A DNA stretch of 64,000 bases, taken from NCBI GenBank assembly GCA_963556195.1, contig OY744532.1, positions 77,738,304-77,802,303 of the forward strand. Direction: 5' to 3'. The notes under the pieces are model-generated. The model was given only the letters and a program-made list of their open reading frames with translations, ran no database searches and had not been told where the DNA came from. This document shows, piece after piece, positions 1 to 10,639 of this stretch. The stretch comes from Sepiola atlantica. Its lineage: Eukaryota > Mollusca > Cephalopoda > Sepiida > Sepiolidae. Every line of letters begins with the position of its first letter. The stretch's first letter is position 1. The position numbers and the translations under genes were made by a program.

Positions 1-159
1 TTGTTTTTGTCATTCGCCATTTATAACTTTTTTAAAGCAAACCTCAAATAGTTATTCATTCAATAAATATGAATTTTATGTTTAAATTTAAAAGTGCATG
101 AAAGACTTTTTCAACCACCAGATTTAAAAAGCCTGTATTCGAAACATAAGGAAATTTAA

Positions 160-680
160 TAGGATGTCCTGCTAGCTTAGCAGGCCAAGAGCAGACTCAA
201 GGCGTTACCTCGAATAATGGCGATATAGGGCCGTTTGTTGAGCATAGTCTGTTTGTGACAGGGCCAATCGCTCCACTCGTCTCCACAACGATCGGTTGGA
301 ATACAGATCTGTAGAGAATACCGGTATATTTTGATCACTTGCTGTCCTCCGCTGAAGTTGCTATATATCCAGGGTTTGTCGCCGATTCCATTACTAACAA
401 GGGCGCAAACCCCTTTTTAATTCTCAGCGTATGTCTTTGGTACATCACAAAAACGCGAGCGTCGTCGTTTATATACTATCCAAGCCAGGCTCGACGCTAC
501 AACTTAATGTATAACAACAACTCAGCCCTATCGCGTCGTCATAGATTAGAAGCGAGGAAAATAAGTACTGTCTTCTATTTAATGTTCAATTCTTTGAATA
601 AAAAAACGGCACCTTCGTCGTGGTTGTGGTTAAGCGAGGAAGTAGGGCGTGGCTCAGCTTAACAACTCACCTCCATTGCA
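160..680. other. CpG-richer segment without a recognisable gene
   Basis: This stretch is richer in GC and CpG than the AT-rich DNA around it. A plus-strand frame is open across 339-662, but it starts at TTG, and I recognise no domain in it. On the minus strand a TATATAAA-like box lies near 468-476. A stretch near 570-625 is loosely repeated at 718-775: both carry TCTTCTATTTAAT followed by a GGCACC-containing segment. It could be an old LTR or a fragment of a promoter. I cannot decide between these. Confidence 0.3.
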
Positions 681-1284
681 TTGTCATTGATTTAAGACTA
701 AAAAAACAAATGCAATCTTCTATTTAATTCCTATTTATTGCAACAAAAAAGGGCACCGACTATGTTGTTGATTATGTTCCGTCTTTCCACTAAATTCTGT
801 GAAAATAGGTTTGGTTTGCACACGTCTAGCCCCATTTCATGTGGTCACACCGTCGCCATTGCTACATAACAACAAGTTGCTGGTAAATTGAGCTTTGTTT
901 CCGCATGCACAAGAATATTTTGATTGAAATACGCAAATATGTTAATATCGACAAGTTACGAATAAGACTATATTTAAAGGATGCAGATTCAAATGATTGA
1001 TATTATTTGGGTTATTCGGACTATTGTTGTAATCTTGGATAAATTCAATAATTAATTATAAAAATGGAATTTAGATGACATTTTTTAGAATTATCAGATG
1101 AAATATTTAACAGAATTTGATCCGTATACTGATTGGTAGTTTTGTTTTACGGCATATCAACCCTTTTTGGGGTATTTAATGCTGAATCTGGTCTTGTTTT
1201 CTTCTCTTTTTTGTTTCTTTCCCCTTTTAATATCTGTTTCTATTTAACCCATCCGTATACTGATATTGTATTGTCGCTGACCAG

Positions 1285-1850
1285 AGTCCGGGGGACCCCG
1301 AAACAACTTAAAATTTCATCTAATGCACTGATGGTGTTCCTAGATGTAAGATGCTTGCACTTGAATACCTCAGACCATTTCGAGAAAGAGTCAACCAAGA
1401 TCAAGACGTGCCCACGGCAAATCCGCTTTTGGCCAAGGATTCGTTTTGAGTGGAGGCGCCGTTGTAGCCATTTGACAACCTCGGCATAGTTTTACAAAAC
1501 TTTCTATTTTCTTGCCCATTCCTGGCCAGTATGCGTAGCATCGAATGAGTGATTTCATCCGGGACATGTCAGGATGACCGGTATTAAATTCTTTCAGCAT
1601 AACTTTACGTAGAGATTGAGGTATTACAATTCTATTTGCGTACATTAAAGTATTGTCGCAAATTGAAAAAGGTGAAATCTGGGTTTCCTTTTTTTATTTC
1701 TTTTGTTCAATCTCGTTTGAATTGAGAAGAATTCCTCATCCCTGAAATAGGAAGGGCGAACATTCGATGGATAGTGATCGGGTCCCCATTTTGGCTCTTA
1801 AGAAATCCCCTTCCGATCTCTTTTCCGCTTTTAATTTTATCTGTTGTCAT
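1285..1850 (-). pseudogene. Ty3/gypsy integrase fragment (zinc-binding H2C2 domain), broken
   Basis: The minus strand encodes a retrotransposon integrase N-terminal region. Residues RIVIPQSLRKVMLKEF are followed by GHPDMSRMKSL, YWPGMGKKIESFVK and CRGCQ. This is the His-His-Cys-Cys zinc-binding module of Ty3/gypsy integrases. Weak homology upstream on the same strand, near 1740-1850, resembles the RNase H to integrase linker. After RLDLG (about 1391) a stop follows. A different frame then resumes with VDSFSKWSEVFKCK and CFGVPRTLVSD, which belong to the catalytic core. A short internal deletion plus a frameshift explains this. Only the first catalytic region is left, and no LTR was identified nearby. 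Integrases insert the cDNA copy; this fragment cannot. Confidence 0.8.
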
Positions 1851-3195
1851 ATTTCATGCGTCCGTTAGTGTATGAGGCAATACCAGGCCCAGGTTTAATC
1901 TACCTGTTATCCTGTCGAAGGGAGTGTTTATCTCGCATAAGTATGGCGTTGTCATGCAGTGCAGTATCACAAAAACATCAGTTCTACTTAGAATAGGTTT
2001 ATCGTGTTACTGGCGTTAGGATTTTACGATAACATCTCCTTATGTAAGTGTTCCTGACACGGGAGAGGTAGCTTATATGCAGGACATTTCTATTGCGGTA
2101 TTTTATCTTTCAAATTAAAGTTTACATGTAGCTGTGCTCTTAGATTCTTTGTGGCAGAATCTTAGTCACTGTGGCATTTCGTTTATGTGCTTTTTTCTCG
2201 GTGCGATAGTCTTGTTAATGAACATAAAAATCATTCATGAGAATGTATGTTTGTTCGCCCAAGCACATTACCGTTAATTGATAGTTTAAAGCGAAAAAAA
2301 GAAAAGAATTTCAGACAACATTCGAATATGTGTAAACTTTGCAAATGTTCAAAAGTTTTATTCTTAAATGTTTTTAATTGTGTCCTTTTGTTTAGTTTTT
2401 TTTTGTTTTTGTTTTCTTTTTCTATTTCTAAGGAACACTTTTATTAAAAGTAAGATTTTAAATTATAAAAATTAAATGTCGCCACTTCCGGTTTACACGT
2501 TAATGTCGGTGTAGCTTTAATCGCTTATCGATAAAAATGAAAGCATTCAAGATCGATTAAAAATGAGTATAATAAGGAGCCGTTTTCATCTACCGAAAGA
2601 AAAGGGCAAACGTTGAAGGCATCAAATGTCAACAATGGCGATGCTTAGATCTCAATTTCCCTCGCAGTTAAGTCTGAATAGTTTTAGAACAATGCGCCAG
2701 ACTGGACTAAAACAGTTTAAGTTGGAATTCATTGAATTTAGAAAGTATGGTAAAAAAAATGAATGAAAAGAGAATATTTCTGGGGACTTTCGGATTAAAT
2801 ATTTAATTGAATAGGATCTGTATATTTATAATGTATTGAGACTGTCGATGTTTTGTTCACTGTTTTTATAGGTTGAATTGAGAAAAAAACAATCAAGCGG
2901 GGTACGAGGGGACAATCCGTAAACTTTAAAATTTATGACAAACATTTGCAGAATCTCATGGACATATCTTCATTGACACAATTTCACAGCGACAAAGAAA
3001 CACACAAAACACACTATTCGGTATGATAACTTTCCTCGACTTACACACACACACATCATTCGCAGTCTCTTTTTGTACACATTTTCAAAGACTAAATTTC
3101 ATAGCGAACCCAGTCGGGTTCACCAGCAATAATGTTTATTTCCATGTTTTATTGTGTGCGAATTGTTTCTTTGTTTTCATTGGCGTCCTTGTATT
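1851..3195. other. No gene recognised
   Basis: AT-rich unique-looking DNA with only short chance reading frames. The homopolymer-rich piece at 2247-2447 codes for low-complexity residues and has no domain. Confidence 0.5.
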
Positions 3196-3197
3196 TG

Positions 3198-3299
<102 letters not shown>

Positions 3300-3517
3300 C
3301 TTGGCAAGGTAAACATCCACAGGATAGTAATCCAAAGAGTTTCAACCGGGCTTATAAAAAGTGCTCAATATCAAATAGAGCTTTTATATATGATTATTTT
3401 TAGTTACACAGACATGTACAAAATCTGCGACACCGACATGTCGATGTTATCGATCAGCAGCTGTTATAAACTGAGATCTCATCATGCAGAGTTAAAATCC
3501 GATCTTAACCTTAGGTC

Positions 3518-3899
3518 ATATGCTGGAAAGCTCATTTCTTTGATCAATCATAACTAATAAACAATAAACCAAATTAGTTAAAACTTTGCACAACATTTTT
3601 ATTTGATAGGTTCTATAAGTGTGTAGAAAGTAGACCTTGGGTTTACTTTCGGTAGCCTCGTAACTCACGCTGTTACTTGAGGTAACATTACTTGAAAGAG
3701 GTGCACCGTTAATCGTATCGACTAGTGTATAGCTGTGCCGAGAGGATCTTATGTTAGCTTCTAATACTATGTTATTTTGAATATTTGGTCAGGGTTTACT
3801 TGTAAGGAGAAGTTTCCTAATGTCAGGTTGTCCTGACAAACCCTTGTACAGAGATACCGAAGACACTCTAGCATGGTGTCAACGAGTAGGTAATCCAAA

Positions 3900-3942
<43 letters not shown>

Positions 3943-4101
3943 AGGGAGGCGCGAGAGTGCTCTATCCCTTAATAGACTTTACGAATGGCCTATGCTGGAA
4001 ATCTTATTTCTTTGATCAATCATAACTCAAAAACCAATACACCAAATTAGTTAAAACTTTGCACAACATTTTTATTTGATAGGTTCTATAAGTGTGTAGA
4101 A
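3518..4101 (+). repeat. Pair of direct repeats (about 110 bp) flanking an (AT)n tract
   Basis: The segment at 3518-3628 (TATGCTGGAAAGCTCATTTC onward) recurs at 3988-4101 with small differences. Both end in TTGATAGGTTCTATAAGTGT. An (AT)n tract at 3903-3941 lies between them. They may be two insertions of one dispersed repeat, or a local duplication. The family was not identified. Confidence 0.75.
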
Positions 4102-4426
4102 TTTCAGCATCATTACTCAAGGCAACCCAGAGATCTAGAAAGTTCAATCATGAATTCATGTTATCTGTGTGTACGTACGTATGTGCCACCCTGTATCTCA
4201 TCAATTATTTGATGGATTCAGCTAATTTTTGGCAGAGATAGAGGTTCTAGGGTATAGTTGATGGCATTTTAATTTCAGTTTATCATATACCTTAGTTTTC
4301 CAGAAAATTCCAAAAAACCTTTAAAATGACCATTGTATTGAGGCATAGTGACATTCCATGGTAAATGCCAGTATACTGAAATCATATGTCCTTAATAGGG
4401 TTAAGATGAAAATTCATATACACTAA

Positions 4427-4674
4427 ATGTACAAAAGCAAGGAAATTCCCAAATTTTTACACTTTTATTGTCATTAAGGGTATGCGAGCACAACAGGGCT
4501 ATATATTTTACTGGTAGGAATTTTTCTTCAGCGCACCTCACACACTTCATCAACTCATGCATAGAGATTTATACTGTAGTGATGTGATAATGAAACGGTT
4601 TGGCTGATATGTAGTCATACCCTTAATGATGATAAAAGTGTAAAAATTTGGGAATTTTCTTGCTTTTGTACATT
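4427..4674. repeat. Foldback repeat with about 58-bp arms
   Basis: The left arm (4427-4486) and right arm (4615-4674) are near-perfect inverted copies around a spacer of about 130 bases. Both contain the GTACAAAAGCAAGGAA / CCCTTAATGA type sequence in opposite orientations. Transcribed RNA would form a long hairpin. It is a small MITE-like or foldback element of unknown family and abuts the (AT)n tract at 4685-4751. Confidence 0.75.
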
Positions 4675-4684
4675 TTTGTACATC

Positions 4685-4688
4685 TATA

Positions 4689-4751
<63 letters not shown>
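4685..4751. repeat. (AT)n microsatellite
   Basis: AT dinucleotide tract, with one GTA interruption, directly abutting the solo LTR that starts at 4752. Confidence 0.95.
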
Positions 4752-4755
<4 letters not shown>

Positions 4756-4948
4756 ACACCGGCCGTTCTTACACAGGAGAAACTACACCGGTTGTCACTA
4801 TAAATAGTGCGAGTCACCAGAGACACAGAGAAGACAAAGCACAGTCTTGTAACTGTCTAGCCAAGTGCTAGTCACTTTCTTACTTGGTAAACCAACCCTC
4901 GACTTGACTTCCTTTATTTATTATTTACTGTTGGACAACTTCACAACA
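4752..4948 (+). mobile_element. Solo LTR, copy 1 (TGTTACACCGG...CACAACA)
   Basis: This 197-base segment starts TGTTACACCGGCC and ends TTCACAACA. That is the TG...CA boundary of a retrotransposon LTR. It matches the copy at 16868-17078 closely, apart from a deletion of about 14 bases near 4880. A TATA-like box (CTATAAATAG) sits near 4799. The insertion point is inside an AT microsatellite, so the target duplication (about TATAT) cannot be proved here. No internal retrotransposon sequence is attached, which fits an LTR left behind by recombination. Confidence 0.8.
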
Positions 4949-4950
4949 GA

Positions 4951-4982
4951 TATATATATATATATACATATACATATACATA

Positions 4983-5066
<84 letters not shown>
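4951..5066. repeat. (AT)n followed by (ATT)n microsatellite
   Basis: AT repeats with ACATAT interruptions pass into about 80 bases of ATT trinucleotides. Confidence 0.95.
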
Positions 5067-5067
<1 letters not shown>

Positions 5068-5302
5068 CGAAAAAAGAGAAGAGGAGAAAGTGATATCTCA
5101 TCAAGTGAAATAAAATGTCATACTTTTCTTACATTTTTTATGAAAATGGTGGTCTTTTGATAAAGGTAAGTTCAATGTATTTTGCGGTGCATTTGTCTGG
5201 TTGATTATTATTATTTGTTTGTTAAGCCTCTTTATGGATCATCTCAGTTTTTAACTCTCTTTTCGAGTGTTTTTAGGGCGACGCTTGGTAACGCTGCTAC
5301 CT

Positions 5303-5369
<67 letters not shown>
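5303..5369. repeat. (AT)n microsatellite
   Basis: About 66 bases of AT dinucleotides. Confidence 0.95.
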
Positions 5370-5373
<4 letters not shown>

Positions 5374-5563
5374 AAAGAAGCTTATGAGTCATTTAAAAAA
5401 AAATGTAAAATGCAGTTTAAATTCCCAGACAAACTAACTAAATCCAAGATATTGTAGACTTAACATTCGTTGGAAATTTAATAATTGAAAAAATATAAGT
5501 AAAAAAAAAAAAAAAAAAAAAGAAGGGGGTTAATTATCTAAGAGTGAAACAAACACAGGAGAC

Positions 5564-5566
<3 letters not shown>

Positions 5567-5621
<55 letters not shown>
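5567..5621. repeat. (AT)n microsatellite
   Basis: About 55 bases of AT dinucleotides, preceded by an A22 run at 5500-5521. Confidence 0.95.
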
Positions 5622-5627
<6 letters not shown>

Positions 5628-5632
5628 TAAAG

Positions 5633-5748
5633 AATTAAACTAAACACACATTAGGGTTGTCCGCATTATAGATTATTTCTACCTAGATGGGTCTCATCAG
5701 ACGCGTGCACAGCCACATTTAGGAACTGATGTGTGTTTAGTTTAATTT
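5633..5748 (-). repeat. Inverted-repeat unit enclosing a hammerhead-like core
   Basis: TTAAACTAAACACACAT (about 5636-5652) is repeated inverted as ATGTGTGTTTAGTTTAA (about 5730-5746). Between them, on the minus strand, CTGATGA (5700-5694) is followed by ACC / CATCTA loop / GGT and then GAAA (5679-5676). This has the order of a hammerhead core. The closing pair next to the core is G-A instead of G-C and I see no clear cleavage triplet, so it is probably degenerate. Hammerheads are known in the terminal repeats of Penelope-like elements, and this may be one such end. Confidence 0.4.
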
Positions 5749-5826
5749 ATATAAATTTATTTCTGCTCTGTTAACAAGTACATTGAGCTCTCTTACTCGG
5801 ATTCCCATCGAAACCATTCAACTCTG

Positions 5827-5829
<3 letters not shown>

Positions 5830-5871
<42 letters not shown>

Positions 5872-5911
5872 TATATATATATACATATATATATTATATA
5901 TATATATATAT
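5830..5911. repeat. (AT)n microsatellite with interruptions
   Basis: AT dinucleotides with a few ACATCT and ATTATAT interruptions. Confidence 0.93.
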
Positions 5912-6005
5912 AATTAATTAAACAAGTTAAAATGCATTAATAGAATTAACTTAAAACCATTTTTCTTCAAAGTGCTCTCTACTAGGCAGAGTTTTATAAA
6001 TATTT

Positions 6006-6157
6006 ATAATATAAACATTTAAATCGGCCTACGCAAGTGCAAATACGTTTGCGCGCCCATGTGCTTCGTCAAGACCGATAGATAATAATAAGAGTAAAAT
6101 CGTCATTAGTGCAAAAACGTATTTGCCCTTGCGTAGGCCGATTTAAATGTTTATATT
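6006..6157. repeat. Foldback repeat with about 46-bp arms
   Basis: The left arm (about 6007-6053) contains CATTTAAATCGGCCTACGCA. The right arm (about 6109-6156) is its inverted copy, with TGCGTAGGCCGATTTAAATG. The spacer is about 55 bases and contains CTTCGTCAAGACCG. AT-rich DNA lies on both sides. The family is unknown. Confidence 0.75.
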
Positions 6158-6169
6158 AGAAATATTAAT

Positions 6170-6172
<3 letters not shown>

Positions 6173-6218
<46 letters not shown>
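6173..6218. repeat. (CA)n(AT)n microsatellite
   Basis: A short CACACA run continues into AT dinucleotides. Confidence 0.93.
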
Positions 6219-6221
<3 letters not shown>

Positions 6222-6525
6222 TCTATTTATTTAAACAAAAAAACACACACATTGTTTAAGTTTTCTAAATTTAAATATTGTTCTACTACAACAATGTTTT
6301 TAAAATATGTCTACACATATTTTTTATTCAAACCAGCATAAACCGCGCTAAAAGACATGACTTGGATTTTTCCTTCAACCGCCATGTCTGCATTCCATCT
6401 CGGACCATTTGAGAAAAATGCGTTTTGCTTTGACAAAGCTGAGCTAAGTTTAAAATAAATTTTATTTATTTTAACAAATAAAAAAACATGCATTGTTTAA
6501 GGTTTTCCTAATTTAAATATTTATA
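6219..6525 (+). repeat. Dispersed repeat pair, also present near 49.5 kb
   Basis: A segment with TTTATTT.AAACAA..AAACACACATTGTTTAAG at 6219-6282 is repeated directly at 6459-6522. Related sequence recurs at 49466-49717 in both orientations. A minus-strand frame of 60 residues (6493-6311) lies inside and matches no family I know. The family is unidentified. Confidence 0.5.
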
Positions 6526-6780
6526 TGTATGTAATGCGATACTCTAGGCCCCGCCTTTTGCGTCCTCTTGACGACTTGCAAGATGACCACCGAATTTGCC
6601 ATTTAGACGTTAATTTACTCTCCCATTTCTAGTGGGCACATCGGTACACGCTCTGACTACTAATTCAAATATGACTTTCGTATTGGGGTCCGAACCATGT
6701 GACCAACAGGGAGTGTCTACTCTAATAGTGATGATAGTATGGTTTGGCATGAAACACATTTGTATATAGGTTAATTTGAA

Positions 6781-6922
6781 AATATTATATATAAATAATT
6801 ATATATATATATATATATAATTATATATATATGTATATATATAAATTATATATATATATTATATATATATATATACATATATTATATATATATATTATGT
6901 ATATCTATATATATATATATAA
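6781..6922. repeat. Degenerate (AT)n tract
   Basis: AT-only DNA with irregular TTAT and GTAT interruptions. Confidence 0.9.
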
Positions 6923-7339
6923 TTAATACTACTAAAAGTCTAAAAATATTTTCGTATACTTTTATAATATTTTATTTTTCCCCCGTTTTTAACCACTTTT
7001 GTAATCAATTTAATTTTATATTGTCTCTATGTCTACATTGTTTTGTGTTTTACAAAGATCTTGGCAAAATTGTATTTCTCTATACATATTTTTTTCTTCA
7101 GGTCCCCTTATTTACTTTTTTCATGGTGGGATTGTTGTTTCATTAACATATATCTATATTTTTAGACCGCGCACATCTCCAATCTGCCTGCCCCACCATC
7201 TACTACTATGTGCTCTCCAGAATGATTGAATTAAATTATTTTTAAAAATTCTAAAATGTTAAAAAGTATTCCCAAAAAGATATAGAATTTTTACTGTCCT
7301 TCATAACAGATAGTACTATTTTCACTATATATATATATT

Positions 7340-9018
7340 ATATAGATAAGGGTTCGGGAGTTGTGATTCTGGATTATGCCGATTATGTGGCAAAAATGAT
7401 GGTGATCTTGGATGACGTCGATAAATTTAAAAGACTCGGACCTGTTAATACGCATGACAAGACCCTTTCCATTGAAACTAATTTTCAAAAAAGATTGCTT
7501 AAATTAGTTAAGAAAGGTGTTCTTCCTGGGAAAATATACGATATAATCCGACCAATAGGGTCTATAAGACCTCGTCTTTACGGCCTACCAAAAACGCATA
7601 AGGAAAATATACCCGTAAGACCGATTCTCTCTATGGTCGGGTCGGTTCAGCATCAGTTAGCTAAATGGTTGGCTGAATTGCTTCAACTTGTGCTTGAAGT
7701 ATATTCGGCCAACTGTATCAAAGGTTCATTCACTTTTGCTGATTATATACGTAATTGCCCTTTTTCTGCTGAGAATAAGTTTATGTGTTCTTTCGACATC
7801 AGCAGTTTATTTACATGCGTTCCCTTACAAGAAACCATCGATATTTGTGCTGATGTTTTATATCGCGATTTCTCAGTTGGTCCTATTATCTCTGAGGAGG
7901 TCTTCGTAGAACTGATTCGGTTTGCTACCATGTCTGTCGAATTCAGTTTTGATAATGTCATGTATCAGCAAATCGACGGCATTTCTATGGGGTCACCCCT
8001 TGGTCCTGCGTTGGCCAATATCTTTGTAGGTTTTCACGAGCATAATCTTTTGGCCCGTATCAATAACCCACTTACTTATTTTCGATACGTAGATGATACA
8101 TTTTGCGTGTTTAACAATGAGTCAGATTCTATATTATTCCTTAATGCACTCAATCAATTACACCCAGCCTTAAAGTTCACTTGTGAGAAGGAACACAACT
8201 CCACCCTTCCTTTTCTGGATGTATTAGTGCATAAATCTGATTCATTGTTTTTAACATCTGTTTTCCGCAAACCTACATTTACTGGTTTGTATTGTCACTG
8301 GGACTCTTTTTGTCCCATACAAAGAAAAATAAATCTTATTAAATGTTTGGTTCATCGTGCTTTAAAGATTTGCTCTGAATCCCTGATTGATTCGGAGATT
8401 GAATTTATCAAAGAGGTGCTCGTTGAAAATGGGTACCCTCTTGATATTGTTAATTCTAATATCGTTACTAAGATCGCTCATTTTAACAAGCCTAAACTTG
8501 TTGGTCCTCCAAAATGCCCGGCGTACCTCAGATTACCTTGGTTGGGTAATATTAGCATAAAATTTGCTAATCAAATTTCTGTAGCTGTGCGTCGGTGTTA
8601 CCAGGCATCTAATCCTAGAATTGTTTTTTCTGCTCGACCTTTGCTCAAATCTATTCATAAGGATGTTCTCCCACCCCAACATATCAGTAATATTATTTAT
8701 CTATTTAAATGTCGGTGCGATGCCGTATACGTGGGAAGAACAGTGCAAAGGTTTGAATCCAGAATCAAACAACACATCCCCTCCTGCCATACGCCAGGGC
8801 GACTAAATAATTTAAATAATTTAGTTAATACATCCGGGTCTGCTATTGCTGCCCATCTCATAAATAGCGCCGAATGTGCGTCGACGTACACTAGTGACTG
8901 GTTTTCTGTCATAAGTAGATCGCATTCTCTATTCCACCTCAAAGTCCTGGAAGCCATATATATCAAGTCAATCAAACCTTCCCTTTGTAAGCAAAAGGAA
9001 TGGCTTTTAGGAATGTGA
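7340..9018 (+). CDS. Penelope-like element protein: reverse transcriptase plus GIY-YIG endonuclease, 5' truncated
   Basis: This is the best-preserved protein gene in the window, with no internal stop over more than 550 codons. Residue numbers count from the GTG at 7363. Just before it, in frame, is DKGSGVV, part of the N-terminal signature of the family, so the true start is lost into the (AT)n-like DNA near 7327-7344. The reverse transcriptase has GLPKTHK (74-80), CSFDISSLF (142-150, motif A), GISMGSPLGPALANI (206-220, motif B) and RYVDDTF (241-247, catalytic Asp pair). The C-terminus is a GIY-YIG endonuclease: IIYLFKC (444-450), YVGRT (456-460), Arg463, His471 and probable catalytic Glu530. 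Penelope-like elements copy their RNA at a nick made by this endonuclease. All catalytic residues look intact, so the insertion may be fairly recent. Confidence 0.93.
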
Positions 9019-9123
9019 TCAACTTATGACTCTCCTCCCCATATTTTTTTTCTCCTAAACTTGTCACTAGTTTTCATTACAAATTGTTTTAGGTTTTAGT
9101 CGTATTCAATCACTTCCACGTTT

Positions 9124-9158
9124 TACTCTGATGAGTGTGGACGAAAACCGGTTCAGTA
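9124..9158 (+). ncRNA. Hammerhead ribozyme (type I, short stem II) in the Penelope-like element 3' region
   Basis: Every core element is present in order. Stem I is TACT (9124-9127) pairing with AGTA (9155-9158). The core CTGATGA is at 9128-9134. Stem II is GT/AC closed by a GTGG loop (9135-9142). GAA follows at 9143-9145. Stem III is the palindrome AACCGGTT (9146-9153), which places the A-U pair next to cleavage base C9154. Because stem III has no loop it cannot fold well within one copy, but two copies could pair through an 8-bp stem III. Self-cleaving hammerheads in the terminal repeats of Penelope-like elements are established. The position 105 bases after the stop codon fits that role. 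Confidence 0.75.
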
Positions 9159-9282
9159 CATTAATTAATTTCTTTTTAATCGTTTTCTCTCGTTTTTATA
9201 TTTGTTTAATCTCATTCTACCCTCCCAAAAATGTCCCAAACGTCCGTATTCCTCGCCGTTATCAAATTTTGTACCACGAAAA

Positions 9283-9289
<7 letters not shown>

Positions 9290-9354
<65 letters not shown>
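9290..9354. repeat. (AT)n microsatellite
   Basis: About 65 bases of AT, 3' of the Penelope-like element. Confidence 0.95.
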
Positions 9355-9358
<4 letters not shown>

Positions 9359-9526
9359 TATGCACGCTTTAACTTGAGTTGAGCACGGTTCTGAAGAAAT
9401 AAAGAGTTCCTGAAATATTATATCATACGGAGTTTTTACTAGACCATCTTGATACAGGTATTACATAACATTGTAACATTGTGTAAATGGATAGATATAT
9501 TGTGTTTGTGAAAAATTAATAAATAA

Positions 9527-9583
<57 letters not shown>
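9527..9583. repeat. (AT)n(GT)n microsatellite
   Basis: AT dinucleotides pass into about 44 bases of GT. Confidence 0.95.
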
Positions 9584-9585
<2 letters not shown>

Positions 9586-9698
9586 CATTGTATTAAGGGT
9601 GAAACTATTTCATTTGTTCCAACATTATATGTATTATTTGCTCCAACTTGTGTCTATCCGTCACGCCTCTGCATTGTATTGCCTTCTAAGTATCATAG

Positions 9699-9701
<3 letters not shown>

Positions 9702-9756
<55 letters not shown>
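9702..9756. repeat. (AT)n microsatellite
   Basis: About 55 bases of AT dinucleotides. Confidence 0.95.
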
Positions 9757-9758
<2 letters not shown>

Positions 9759-9938
9759 CTATTTTGTATCCACACAAAATTTTATAAGGAGATATAATTT
9801 TTTATGTATCAATTTTCAGTATTTACTTCAACAATGCTCGATACGTAAGTAGAGGTAGGTAGTAAGTTATGAAAATATATTTATGGCAATTAAGCTACAC
9901 AGAAACTCCTGCGTTTCATCCCTGGGGGAATCTTCAGG

Positions 9939-9945
<7 letters not shown>
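9757..9945 (-). repeat. Dispersed AT-flanked repeat ending in a hammerhead-like motif
   Basis: The part at about 9766-9860 (GTATCCACACAAAAT ... CAACAATGCTCGATACGT) matches the inverted copy at about 40852-40948 at roughly 80 percent. At 9906-9941 the minus strand reads GCCTGAAGA, then a TCCC/GGGA stem, then GAAACGC. That resembles a hammerhead core in order, but no clean cleavage site is seen. (AT)n lies on both sides. It may be a Penelope-type terminal fragment. This is inference. Confidence 0.45.

Positions 9946-9990
<45 letters not shown>
9942..9990. repeat. (AT)n microsatellite
   Basis: About 49 bases of AT dinucleotides between the repeat above and the foldback below. Confidence 0.95.
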
Positions 9991-9994
<4 letters not shown>

Positions 9995-10357
9995 TTAAGT
10001 GAAATATTTTGAAAATCAACAATCGTGCAATTTAAATGAAAAATTCATTTATTTAATTTTTTTTTGCAAACTTTCGTTGTAGAACAACTTTGTCAGGCGA
10101 GACTGTCTTATAGGTTTTTTTTTTCTTCTTTTCTTCCTCCTCATTTTAATTTGACGTCTTTTTCTGCTCATATCGTGATTCGACCTATCTGGGTAAATAC
10201 CATCAAAATGAGGAAGGAGAAAAGAAGAAAACAAAACTATAAGACAGTCTCGCCTGACAAAGTTGTTCTACAACGAAAGCTTGCAAAAAAAATTAAATAA
10301 ATGTATTTTTCATTTAAAATTGCACGATTGTTGATTTTCAAAATATTTCACTTAAAC
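9995..10357. repeat. Large foldback element with arms of about 160 bp
   Basis: The left end TTAAGTGAAATATTTTGAAA (from 9995) is repeated inverted at the right end, which finishes ATTTCACTTAA near 10357. The arms match through AACTTTCGTTGTAGAACAAC and CAGGCGAGACTGTCTTATAG, leaving a central spacer of about 50 bases. Each arm carries a degenerate hammerhead-like motif: CTGACAA, a GTTG/CAAC stem, then GAAAG (right arm plus strand, 10252-10279). RNA from either strand would make a long double-stranded hairpin. It looks like a compound of two inverted element ends. Confidence 0.8.
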
Positions 10358-10396
10358 ACATTCTCATGCGTGCTTCAAAGACGTTGTCAATTTCCT

Positions 10397-10398
<2 letters not shown>

Positions 10399-10439
<41 letters not shown>

Positions 10440-10442
10440 TCT

Positions 10443-10491
<49 letters not shown>

Positions 10492-10496
10492 TATAT

Positions 10497-10549
<53 letters not shown>

Positions 10550-10554
10550 TATAT

Positions 10555-10633
<79 letters not shown>
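10399..10633. repeat. Compound (CT)n(AT)n(AC/AT)n(GT)n microsatellite
   Basis: CT repeats at 10399-10435 are followed by AT tracts broken by evenly spaced ACACATAT interruptions. A GT tract follows at 10599-10632. Open frames across it in several readings are low-complexity only. Confidence 0.95.
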
Positions 10634-10639
10634 CATGAT

